Assembly: GCA_964624475.1 (NCBI GenBank)
Contig: CAZUYC010000001.1
Location: 48,166-112,165 of the forward strand
From: CAZUYC01 sp964624475
GTDB taxonomy: Bacteria > Myxococcota_A > UBA9160 > SMWR01
Length of the DNA: 64,000 nucleotides
Direction of reading: 5' to 3'
The translations under genes and the position numbers were made by a program. Positions 34,612 to 42,666 of this stretch are shown here, piece by piece (position 1 is the stretch's first letter; every line of letters begins with the position of its first letter). The notes under the pieces are model-generated. The model had not been told where the DNA came from. It saw only the letters and a program-made list of their open reading frames with translations, and did not search any database.

Positions 34612-35292
34612 ATGTCACTTCCCCACGCAGGGACGCATCGCGTCTCGCCCGTGGGCACGGCGGATCCGACGGCCCCCTTCAGCTTCGTCACGCACGCCGT
34701 GGGCGCGGGATTGGCCATCGTCGGGTTGGTCCTGATGGTCATCCGGGCGGAAGGCTCCCTGGCCGTGACCGCAGTCTCCGTCTACGGCGCCAGCCTTGTC
34801 CTGCTCTTGGCATCGAGCGCCCTGCACCACGCGGTGCATCCCAGCACTCAGGCGGGGGTCAACGCCCTGCGGCGGCTGGACCACATCGCCATCTTCGGGC
34901 TCATCGCTGGAACCTACACGCCCGTGAGCTTGGTGGGCCTGCCGGCGCGCTGGGGCTGGTCCATCTTCGGGGTCGTGTGGGGGCTCTTCGTGGGCGGCGT
35001 GGTGCTGAAGCTCTTCTGGCTTTCGGCCCCCCGCTGGCTCACGACCGCCATCTACATCGCCATGGGGTGGACCGTGCTCGTCGCCATCCCGCCCGTCCTC
35101 GAAGCGTACGGCGACGCGCGGCTCCTGTTGCTGGCCGCGGGCGGCGTCGTCTACACCGCCGGCGCCCTCGTGTACGGCATGCGGCGACCCGACCCCTTCC
35201 CCTGCTGGATGGGCTTCCATGGCCTGTGGCACCTCTTCGTGCTCGTGGGCGCGGGACTGCACTGGTGGTTCGTCTTCGCCTACGTGCTGTGA
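34612..35292 (+). CDS. Hemolysin III / PAQR-family membrane protein (226 aa)
   Basis: The ATG at 34612 follows GAGGGAGCAGC. The protein has seven hydrophobic segments and family motifs SSALHHAVHPS, DHIAIFGLIAGTYTP and a C-terminal FHGLWHLFVLVGAGLHWW. The His and Asp residues are the zinc ligands of PAQR proteins. It begins 47 bp after the desaturase, probably in the same transcript. A role in membrane lipid homeostasis (ceramidase-like) is known for relatives and fits the desaturase neighbour. Confidence 0.93.
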   Translation: MSLPHAGTHRVSPVGTADPTAPFSFVTHAVGAGLAIVGLVLMVIRAEGSLAVTAVSVYGASLVLLLASSALHHAVHPSTQAGVNALRRLDHIAIFGLIAGTYTPVSLVGLPARWGWSIFGVVWGLFVGGVVLKLFWLSAPRWLTTAIYIAMGWTVLVAIPPVLEAYGDARLLLLAAGGVVYTAGALVYGMRRPDPFPCWMGFHGLWHLFVLVGAGLHWWFVFAYVL

Positions 35293-35459
35293 GCGATCAC
35301 CCCGCCGGCGCGCATCCCAGAGCACCCCGACGTTAGGCGCAATCCGGCCCGCCGGGGGGAGGGGGAGACGATACCCTCCGCGACCGGCCGCCCCTTGCCC
35401 TTTGATGCGGCGACTGCGATCGTCGTGCAGGTGGCCTGCGCCACCGAACGGAGGCTCCC

Positions 35460-35606
35460 ATGGGCGACACGTCACCCAAGTCGAAACAGCGCGGCCAGAA
35501 GCAGAAGGACCTCGCCAAGGCAGAGGGCGCGGCCGAGGCGAAGTCCAAGCAGGACAACCAGAGCCAGGCCCCGCGGATTACTGGGAAGGGCAAGGGCAAG
35601 AAGTAG
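35460..35606 (+). CDS. Lysine-rich small protein (48 aa)
   Basis: An ATG at 35460, preceded by ACGGAGGCTCCC, encodes MGDTSPKSKQRGQKQKDLAK, a central Ala/Lys/Glu part and SQAPRITGKGKGKK before TAG. It is too short for ordinary ORF cut-offs. Very similar short proteins starting MGD(K/T)SPKSKQ occur in several bacterial phyla, often annotated hypothetical; this is from memory. It is strongly basic and disordered, so RNA or DNA binding is possible but untested. Confidence 0.7.
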   Translation: MGDTSPKSKQRGQKQKDLAKAEGAAEAKSKQDNQSQAPRITGKGKGKK

Positions 35607-35843
35607 CCCGCGAAATGTGGGCTGTGCCGATAGCCCAGTCATGCCAAGGAGGCAGCGGTGACAGCCGTCAGCAACAAGACTCAGAGGCCCCTGAGCGTCC
35701 CGCCGAACCTCCATGCGCGGCCACACCTCGGGCAGCGGTATTCGCCGTAGCGGTGACCGCTGACGCCCGTCGCTCAGGTGCGCGAAATGCGCCGAGACGC
35801 CGCCGCCGAACGTAGTCGATCCGCGTGATCGCTCCCGCGGACG

Positions 35844-36145
35844 ATGCTCGACCGGCACGACCTCCGGAAGATCTCGCAGACCACGCTCGCCCACTATGAC
35901 GACACGGCGGACGCGTTTCTGGGAAGGCACTCGCGACCACGACCTCAGCCAGAACGTCCACGCTCTGCTCTCCCACCTCGGGACCGGCCCGTTCCGTATC
36001 CTGGACCTCGGCTGCGAGGTACTGCACCAGGACTTCCTCGCCCTCGACCTCCCCGCGGCGCACTTCGACGGCGTGTTCGCGAACGCGTCGCTGTTCCACG
36101 TTCCAGCACAGGAGCTGCCGCGCGTCCTCGGGGAGCTCCGGGCTG
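35844..36145 (+). pseudogene. Class I methyltransferase with frameshift, internal deletion and truncated end
   Basis: Frame 1 from the ATG at 35844 reads MLDRHDLRKISQTTLAHYDD, TADAF. The match then jumps to another frame, FWEGTRDHDLSQNVHALLSH, GPFRILDLGC. Removing one T from TTT near 35918-35920 restores the frame. After LDLGC the usual GxGRD and about 30 residues of the SAM-binding core are missing, and the protein resumes at EVLHQDFLALDLPAAHFDGV, FANASLFHVPAQELPRVLGE. The C-terminal GGxLF strand is absent. The gene is clearly dead. Confidence 0.8.
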
Positions 36146-36242
36146 GTCGGCGTGCCGCCCCCCCCGGCGGGGGGGCAGGACACGACGGATCGGACGCAGA
36201 AACGCCCGCGATTTCTCCTATCCGCTACCTTTCGGAGCCGAC

Positions 36243-36656
36243 TCAGTGCGCAACGGGTGGCAGCCGCCTGAGGTGGCGTTCGAGAACGGCTTCGTTGAGC
36301 AGGGTCTCGAGCTCCAGGTTCGTCATGGGCTTCTCGATGAACTCGTGGATTCGCGCCTCGGCGTTGGCGGCGCTCACAAGGTCCGGGCTTCCGAATCCCG
36401 ACATCAAGAGGCGCACGGCCTTCGGCCGGTTCTGCCTCGCGAACGCAAGGACGTCGATCCCCGTTACGGCACCCATCCGGTAGTCACAGATGACGCAGTC
36501 GAAGTCACGTACGCGAAGGATGTCGATCGCCTCCTCGCCGCTCCCCGCCTCCGAGATGTCGATCCCGCGCGGGGGTGGCGAGCGCTCGAAGAAGCGTCGG
36601 CACATCATCCGCATCGTGTCATCATCGTCCACGATCAACAGGCGAACCGGCGTCAA
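36243..36656 (-). CDS. Single-domain response regulator (137 aa)
   Basis: I place the start at TTG 36656, preceded by GAGAGAAGAAG, just before the receiver fold. The phospho-acceptor site is CDYRMGAVTG, the acidic pair is LLIVDDDDTM, and the switch residues are LMSGFGS and IEKPM (Lys). No output domain follows, so it must act through a partner. It is divergent from the CheB-CheR hybrid gene and probably took part in the same pathway. The longer upstream frame lacks similarity. Confidence 0.88.
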   Translation of the reverse strand: MTPVRLLIVDDDDTMRMMCRRFFERSPPPRGIDISEAGSGEEAIDILRVRDFDCVICDYRMGAVTGIDVLAFARQNRPKAVRLLMSGFGSPDLVSAANAEARIHEFIEKPMTNLELETLLNEAVLERHLRRLPPVAH

Positions 36657-36790
36657 CTTCTTCTCTCTTCCGTGCTCATCCGGTTCACCCGATCGTATCC
36701 GCTGCGAACTTCGGACAAGACGAGGGGCGCACAAGCCCGTTCAGAGCGCCTGCGGGTCGACCTCGCCCGCGCGTGCGCGATGCCGCTTCA

Positions 36791-36819
36791 TTGCCCCCCC
36801 CCGCGCCGGACGGTATATC
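36791..36819 (+). promoter_or_regulatory. Candidate sigma-70 promoter for the CheB-CheR gene
   Basis: TTGCCC at 36791-36796 and TATATC at 36814-36819 are separated by 17 bp, partly a run of nine C. This lies in the roughly 300-bp divergent region upstream of 36955, which contains no other recognisable feature. Confidence 0.4.
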
Positions 36820-36954
36820 AGTTGCCGATGTCCTGCACCGACCCGAACCTGCGAGGGTGCGGGCTGGCCCTCGGCCGCGATCGCGGCGCTCAGCAGTTCT
36901 GAAGCATGAGACGCCCCCATCGTACCGGACGCTCGCCCTCACGGAAGACCCAGC

Positions 36955-39948
36955 ATGACCCGGCGCACGCCGAAAAAGCCGGCTCGAAGTCCAAGAAGCG
37001 AGGCACGACCGCCGAGCCGATGCCTGAGGCCAGCGGCGAGCGCGAGCGCCATGGGCGCGCAGCGCCCCACGATCGTCGCGCTTGGCGCCTCGGCAGGCGG
37101 GCTGGCCGTGTTCGAGCGCCTCCTCCACATCATGCCGACGGGGGGAAACCTCGCCTTCCTGCTCGTCTCCCACCTCGATCCGTCTCAGGAGAGCCTCCTG
37201 CCGGAACTCCTCGCCCCCCACACGGCGCTCACCGTCGTGAAGGCGGAGAGCGGCGCGCAGGTCGAAGCGGATCGCGTCTATGTCATTCCGCCCGACCGAT
37301 ACATGACCGTGACGCAGGGCGCGATCCAACTCACCAAGATCACGGAGGCTCGGGGAGCGCGATTCCCCATCGACGTCCTCCTTCGGTCGCTCGCGGAAGA
37401 CCAGAAGGAGAACGCCGTCGCCATCATCTTCACGGGAACCGGGGCCGACGGGACGGACGGCCTGCGCGCGATCAAGGACAACGGCGGAACCGTCATCGTG
37501 CAAGACCCACGGACCGTCGAGTATGCGGGCATGCCCACGAGCGCGATCTCGACGGGGATCGTCGATTTCGTCCTCCCCGTCGACGAGATGCCCGACATCC
37601 TCCTCGGGTACGCGCGCCACTTCTACACCACGGGGGACGAGCACGGGGGAGAGTCGCGGACGCTCGAGGCGGCGGCCGATCTCAAGAGCGTCTTCTCCGT
37701 CCTGAAGGCCCGCCGAGACCCCCTCGACTACCGCGCCTACAAGACCGGGACCTTGATGAGGCGCATCCACCGGCGCATGGGGCTCGCCCAGATCGACCGG
37801 ATCAGCGACTACGTGGGACTCCTGCTCAAGGACGCAGACGAAGTCCAGCGCTTGCGCGCGGATCTCCTGATCACGGTCAGCCACTTCTTCCGCGACCCCG
37901 AGGCATGGAAATTCATCGAGAACGAGGTGATCCCCCGCCTCTTCAAGGACCGGACGCCCGACACGCCCATACGAGTCTGGGTCCCCGGGTGTAGTACGGG
38001 CGAAGAAGCGCACTCGATCGCGATGCTCCTCCTCGAGCACCGTCGCGGCATCAACGCCAACGTGCCCATCCAGGTGTTCGCGACGGACCTCAAACCCGAC
38101 GTCCTGGAGATCGCCCGGGCCGCGGTGTACGACAAGAGCAGCGTCGCCCACATCCCGGCGAAACGGCTCAAGGCCTTCTTCACCGAAGAAGCACCCGACC
38201 AATACCGCGCGACGAAGGAGCTGCGCGAGACGATCGCCTTCGCCGTGCAGAACCTCCTGAGCGACCCGCCCTTCTCCCGGATGGACCTCGTGACCTGTCG
38301 CAACGTCCTCATCTATTTCCAGCCCGAGGCGCAGAAGAAGGTCGTCGGCCTCTTCCACTTCGCCCTCAAGCCAGACGGCTACCTCTTCGTCGGAGGCTCC
38401 GAGAGTGTCGCTCCCCACGAAGGTGAATTCGAGCCCCTCTCGAAGAAGTGGCGCATCTACCGTTGCACGGGCAAGACCCGCGCGGGCGTCCTTGATTTCC
38501 CATCGGTCACGAGCCCTCCGTTCCCCCTCCCCGTGGAGGCGAGCCGCCCGCCTGCCGCCGGCCCCGGGATCGCGACCCGGGGCAGGGGCCTCGCCGAGAC
38601 GACCCGAAGCTGGCTCGTGGAGGCCTACGCGCCGGCCGCCGTCGTGATCGACCCACGCTACGACATCCTCTACATCCACGGCGCCCCGGAGAGATCCAGA
38701 AGGTCGGCCGCTCGCTGACGCCGGTCGAGAAGGAGGTCCGCTCCCACGCCGGCAGACGATACCTGTGCAGGATCCGCCCGTACCGCACGCACGACAACCG
38801 CACCGACGGGGTCGTCATCACTTTCGTCGACATCGAGACCCTGAAGACCGCGGAAGACAAGATCCGCAAAGCGAGGCGCTACGCCGAAGAGATCGTCGAG
38901 ACGGTCCGCGAGCCGCTCCTCGTCCTCGACTCGCGGTTCAACGTCAAGAGCGCCAACCGGGCGTTCTACCAGAAGTTCCGCGCGAAGCCCGACGAAACCC
39001 TCGGCCACGCCATCTACTCGTTGGGGGGCGGCCAATGGGACCTGCCCGCGCTCCGCGACCTCCTAGACCGAGCCTTGCAGGAGAAGACGGACGTTCGAGA
39101 CTTCGAACTGGAATCCGAATTCGTTCATCTCGGAAAGCGCAGCATGCTCGTGAACAGCAGGCGGCTGCGCCGCGGCGCGGTCGATCGCGAGGAGCTGATC
39201 CTCCTCGCGATCGAGGACATCACGGAGGCAAACCGCGCCCGCGACGAGCGCGAGAAGAGCAACCAGAACCTCCAACACATCAACGAGTCTCTCGACGCGT
39301 TCTCGCACGTCGTGGGACACGATCTCAAGCAGCCCGCGCGCGCGGTCGAATCGCTCCTCCACGTGCTCCAGGAGGACCACAACGCGGCGCTATCGTCCAC
39401 GGGGGCAGAAGCTCCTCGCGGACGCGCGGGCGGCCAACCAACGCCTCGGCCGCCTGCTCGCGGGCCTCCTCACGCTCAGCCGCGCAAGACGCATCGACTC
39501 GCCGAGCATGCGCCCCCACGGCATCGCCGAGGCTCTCCAGCACGAAGCCTGCCGGACCCGATACGAAGCACTTCTCGTGGAGCGTCACGCGAGCATCGAA
39601 GCGCCCGATCCCGACGTCGTCGTGCACGCGACGCTGGAGAGCCTAGGCCAGATCCTCGGGAATCTCGTCCTCAACGCGGTCGAGCACAACCGGCGCCCCG
39701 AGCCCCGCGTCCGCGCAGGCCCGACGCCCGAAGGCGACATGATGGAGGTCGTCGTCGAGGACGACGGGCCCGGCTTCCCGGCCGACGTCGTCGCGGGCTT
39801 CGAGGACATGAGGTCCACCGCGCGCGGCTTCGGCCTCATCATCGCGAAGCGCACCGTCGAGAACCTTGGCGGGCGGATGTGGCTCGACCAGGCCGAAGGC
39901 GGCGGGGGCGCCGTCCACTTCACGCTCCGGGCTCCACCCAGGACATAG
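36955..39948 (+). pseudogene. CheB-CheR-PAS-histidine-kinase hybrid, broken by a large deletion and a frameshift
   Basis: From the ATG at 36955 (GGAAG upstream) come a CheB methylesterase (GASAGGLAVFERLL, SHLDPSQES, TGTGADGTDG) and a CheR methyltransferase (SHFFRDPEAW, GCSTGEEAHSIAM, CRNVLIYF) up to IDPRYDILYIHGAP. The frame then stops at 38718. In another frame the sequence resumes at GEIQKVGRSLTPVEKEVRSH, followed by PAS modules and the kinase H-box SHVVGHDLKQPAR. The coiled-coil and PAS stretch that normally separates IHG from LTPVEKEV (of the order of 200 residues) is missing. A second shift in GGGGG (about 39404) precedes the N-box NLVLNAVEHN, DDGPGFP and GFGLIIAKR. It is not a functional single protein. 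Confidence 0.88.
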
Positions 39949-40165
39949 CCATGCGCATCATCGTGGAACAGCGGCTGGACCGCCCCCTCGCGCAACAACG
40001 CGTCGAGATCGTCGAGCGCAAGGGTCGGCGCCACCCGGACACGATCTGCGACGCACCGCCGAAACAGTCCACCTCAAGGCCACCGCGACACTTGGCCGGC
40101 ATGATCCAAGCCAGACGCAAACGCTTGCCCGCATCCCAAGCGCCTGATCGCGTTACGCTTTCGGG

Positions 40166-40238
40166 TGCCCCCGGCAGGACTCGAACCTGCGACGCACGGT
40201 TTAGGAAACCGACGCTCTATCCCCTGAGCTACGGGGGC
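40166..40238 (-). tRNA. tRNA-Arg (anticodon CCT)
   Basis: The minus strand folds as a complete cloverleaf: acceptor GCCCCCG paired with CGGGGGC, D arm GCTC...GAGC, anticodon loop TTCCTAA with anticodon CCT, and T arm GCAGG TTCGAGT CCTGC. The discriminator is A at 40166. CCA is not encoded (ACCC follows). The 27:43 pair is a T-T mismatch. The gene is the intact end of the island whose other border is the tRNA fragment at 27604-27648. Confidence 0.95.
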
Positions 40239-40251
40239 AGGATCGGCGAGG

Positions 40252-42183
40252 CTAGCGAACCGCCGCGTCGGACTCGACCGGGGCTGCGTGCGGAGGCCGG
40301 GTCGCGACCCAGGTCGCGTCGACTCCGAGCTCCTGCCACGCGGCCTCGGGGACCCAGTCGTGGGTGCCCTTGCGGAGGTTCACGAAGGCGAGCTCGGGGA
40401 GGCTCATCAGCGCCCCGTGGAGGCCCCGGAGGAGCGTGCGGCCGCCGTCCCGCGGAACGCGCAGGAGGCCCAGGGCCGCCTCGCCCGCGCCCGCGGCGAG
40501 GTTGAGCGCGCCGAGGAGCGGGCGCGGCCAGAAGACCTGGTCGGTGAAGAAGAGGAAGAAGGAGTCGCGCGCACCGCGCCGGCCCGCGCGCGCGGTGAGC
40601 GGGCTCGACTCGCGCAGCGCCACGCGGAGCCTCCCCTCGGCGGCCCGCATGCGCTCGAGGCGCGCGCTGCGGAGCGAGGGGATCGTGTGGGCCTCCCCCA
40701 CGCGGTAGTGGCGAGCCACGCTCGCGGCGGCGACGAAGGGGATGAAGTCGAGGCCTCGGCGGCCATCGAGCCGGCCGCCGAGGACGGCCGCCGCGCGCCC
40801 TCCGAAACCGGACTCGAGCGTCGCGAAGAGCTCCGACACGCAGTTGTGCGCGAGGAGGTGGTAGCCGTGGAGGCGCTCGACCTCGCCGGCGAGCCTCCGC
40901 TCGCGCTCCGTGGCGGCGGCGAGGGCCCCCGCCAGGACCGCGGGCCCCGCGCGCAGCGGGACGAGCTCGCGCAGCGGTGCGCTCCGCGCGGGGACGAGGC
41001 GGTCGGGCTGCGCGCGCATCGCCCTCCCCTCCCGCCAGGCGCCGAGGAGCTCGAGATGCCGGTTCGCCGCGTCCTCGAGGTCCGCGAGAGCGGCCTGGCT
41101 CCCGCTGCCCGCGACGAAGCGGCGCAGGGCCGCTCGCGCGACGCCGCGGCTCTCCTCCGCGATCGCGGGCAGGAGGTCGCCGTGGCGCCCCAGCTGCGCG
41201 CCGTCCAGCGTCGCGACGCCGTCTGCGAAGGCGTCGAGCACGCGGAGCCGCCCCTCTCGGAGCGAAGCCTCGATCGCCGCGAGGCGCGCCATCCCGACGA
41301 GCAGCGCGCGGCCCCAATCGGGCCGCGAGCCGTCGAGGAGGTGGAGGAGACCGGCGCGCAGCCGTTCGGCGAAGATCCGCAGCGCGCGCCGTTCGTCGGG
41401 CGCGAGGTCGAGCACGGGGTCCTCTGCGCTTCGCAGCGCGTCCACACGCAGCGCGCGGGCCTCGGCCAGGAACTCGAGCGCCACACGCGCAGCGGCCAGG
41501 TCGGCGTAGCGCGCGCCGAAGCCATAGCGGAGTGGAAGGGGTGCGTACGCATCGAGACGCGGCGGCGGAGCGGCTGCGAGGTCGGGCTCGAGCCGTGCCA
41601 TCTCCCTGCGCAGCTCGCGCCGCCGGCGCACGAAGAAGCCCACCCCTCGCTCGCGCAGGACCTCCTCGCGCAGCGCGGCCAGCGCTGGATCGGCGGGCGC
41701 CCCCTGCCCCGCCCCCTCGAAGTAGCCCGCTCCAGGAATCGCGAGCGCCTCGGGTTCCGTCTGCGGCGCGCTGCGCGCGCTCCGCAGCAGGAGCTCCAGC
41801 ACCTCGCGCTCCGCGCGCAGCGCGGCGAGGCCGTCGAGCTGGCTGCGCTGCGCCCCGAGGCGGACCTGGAAGCGCTCGCGCGCGGCCCGCTCCGCCTCCG
41901 GCGCGACCTCGATCCGGCGCACGTGGATCGGCCGGTTCTGGAGCAGCGCATAGTCGTGCACGAAGCTCCGCGAGTCCTCGCGCGCGAGCAGGAGCAGTCC
42001 CCCGGCGTTCTGGAAGTGGAAGGTCGCGGCGCCGAAGCGCAGCGCCGCGTGCCCGCCGCTCGACCCGCCTTCGTTCGCCTCGACGTGGAGGAGCTCGATC
42101 GACGCCGTGGCGGGCCCCGCCCCCACGCTCCACGCCGCGATCGCGATCACGAGCGCCGCGCAGCCTGCCGAGTGCGAACGCAT
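40252..42183 (-). CDS. DUF4105 / Lnb-type envelope protein (643 aa)
   Basis: The ATG at 42183 starts a signal peptide (to GPATA). The N-terminal domain SIELLHVEANEGGSSGGHAA, LRFGAATFHFQ has the GHxALR motif, and YHLLAHNCVSELFATLE carries a conserved Cys. This is the His/Cys pattern of the DUF4105 (Lnb N-terminal periplasmic) family. Lnb proteins are lipoprotein N-acyl transferases acting in the periplasm. The long middle part (about 100-370) is helical. The upstream frame to 42564 is a shadow of the neighbouring lipoprotein gene. The lipoprotein 17 bp upstream is its likely operon partner. Confidence 0.8.
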   Translation of the reverse strand: MRSHSAGCAALVIAIAAWSVGAGPATASIELLHVEANEGGSSGGHAALRFGAATFHFQNAGGLLLLAREDSRSFVHDYALLQNRPIHVRRIEVAPEAERAARERFQVRLGAQRSQLDGLAALRAEREVLELLLRSARSAPQTEPEALAIPGAGYFEGAGQGAPADPALAALREEVLRERGVGFFVRRRRELRREMARLEPDLAAAPPPRLDAYAPLPLRYGFGARYADLAAARVALEFLAEARALRVDALRSAEDPVLDLAPDERRALRIFAERLRAGLLHLLDGSRPDWGRALLVGMARLAAIEASLREGRLRVLDAFADGVATLDGAQLGRHGDLLPAIAEESRGVARAALRRFVAGSGSQAALADLEDAANRHLELLGAWREGRAMRAQPDRLVPARSAPLRELVPLRAGPAVLAGALAAATERERRLAGEVERLHGYHLLAHNCVSELFATLESGFGGRAAAVLGGRLDGRRGLDFIPFVAAASVARHYRVGEAHTIPSLRSARLERMRAAEGRLRVALRESSPLTARAGRRGARDSFFLFFTDQVFWPRPLLGALNLAAGAGEAALGLLRVPRDGGRTLLRGLHGALMSLPELAFVNLRKGTHDWVPEAAWQELGVDATWVATRPPHAAPVESDAAVR

Positions 42184-42200
42184 CGCCAGCGCGTGGAGCC

Positions 42201-42632
42201 TCAGTCCGCGGCCTCGTAGCCCTTCATCACGAGCTTCACGCGGTCGGCACGGCCGGAAAGGAGATCGCCGGCGAGCGCCTCGGCCTGGCTCTCGCCGAGC
42301 TCGGCCTGCGCGAGCCCGGCTCCGATGGCGCGGCAGGTCTGATCGTCGTCCTCCCAGTCGTGGATGCCGCGCCGCTCGGCGATCGAGGCGACCCCGCGGC
42401 GGAAGGCCGTGGCGTCGCTTCCCGAGCGGGCGAAGCCCGCGGCGAAGCTCCGCACCTCGTCCTGGTAGGCGGGGTCGTCCGCCTCGCCGGACGAGTTCGA
42501 GCTCGATTTGAAGGGGCTGCTCACGGACTTGGAGAGGCTCTCGCTGCTGTAGGAGATCGAGCAACCCGCGGCGGCGGTCAGGGCCGCCAGGAGAAGCCAG
42601 GGCGGCGCTCGTCGGAGCGCGGTACGAGGCAT
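42201..42632 (-). CDS. Ser-rich lipoprotein (143 aa)
   Basis: The ATG at 42632 gives a lipoprotein signal ending LTAAAGC. The mature part starts SISYSSESLSKSVSSPFKSS, a Ser-rich linker, then a small helical domain ending DRVKLVMKGYEAAD. This layout is common among short putative lipoproteins found beside DUF4105 genes. It is co-directional with and just before the DUF4105 gene. Function unknown. Confidence 0.82.
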   Translation of the reverse strand: MPRTALRRAPPWLLLAALTAAAGCSISYSSESLSKSVSSPFKSSSNSSGEADDPAYQDEVRSFAAGFARSGSDATAFRRGVASIAERRGIHDWEDDDQTCRAIGAGLAQAELGESQAEALAGDLLSGRADRVKLVMKGYEAAD

Positions 42633-42666
42633 GCGAGTCCCCCCGTCGGTCGAACGAACGCGGACG

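Noticed and set aside
27604..40165. Search for an integrase or transposase in the tRNA-Arg island
   Set aside because: None of the frames shows tyrosine- or serine-recombinase motifs; I do not call an active mobile element.
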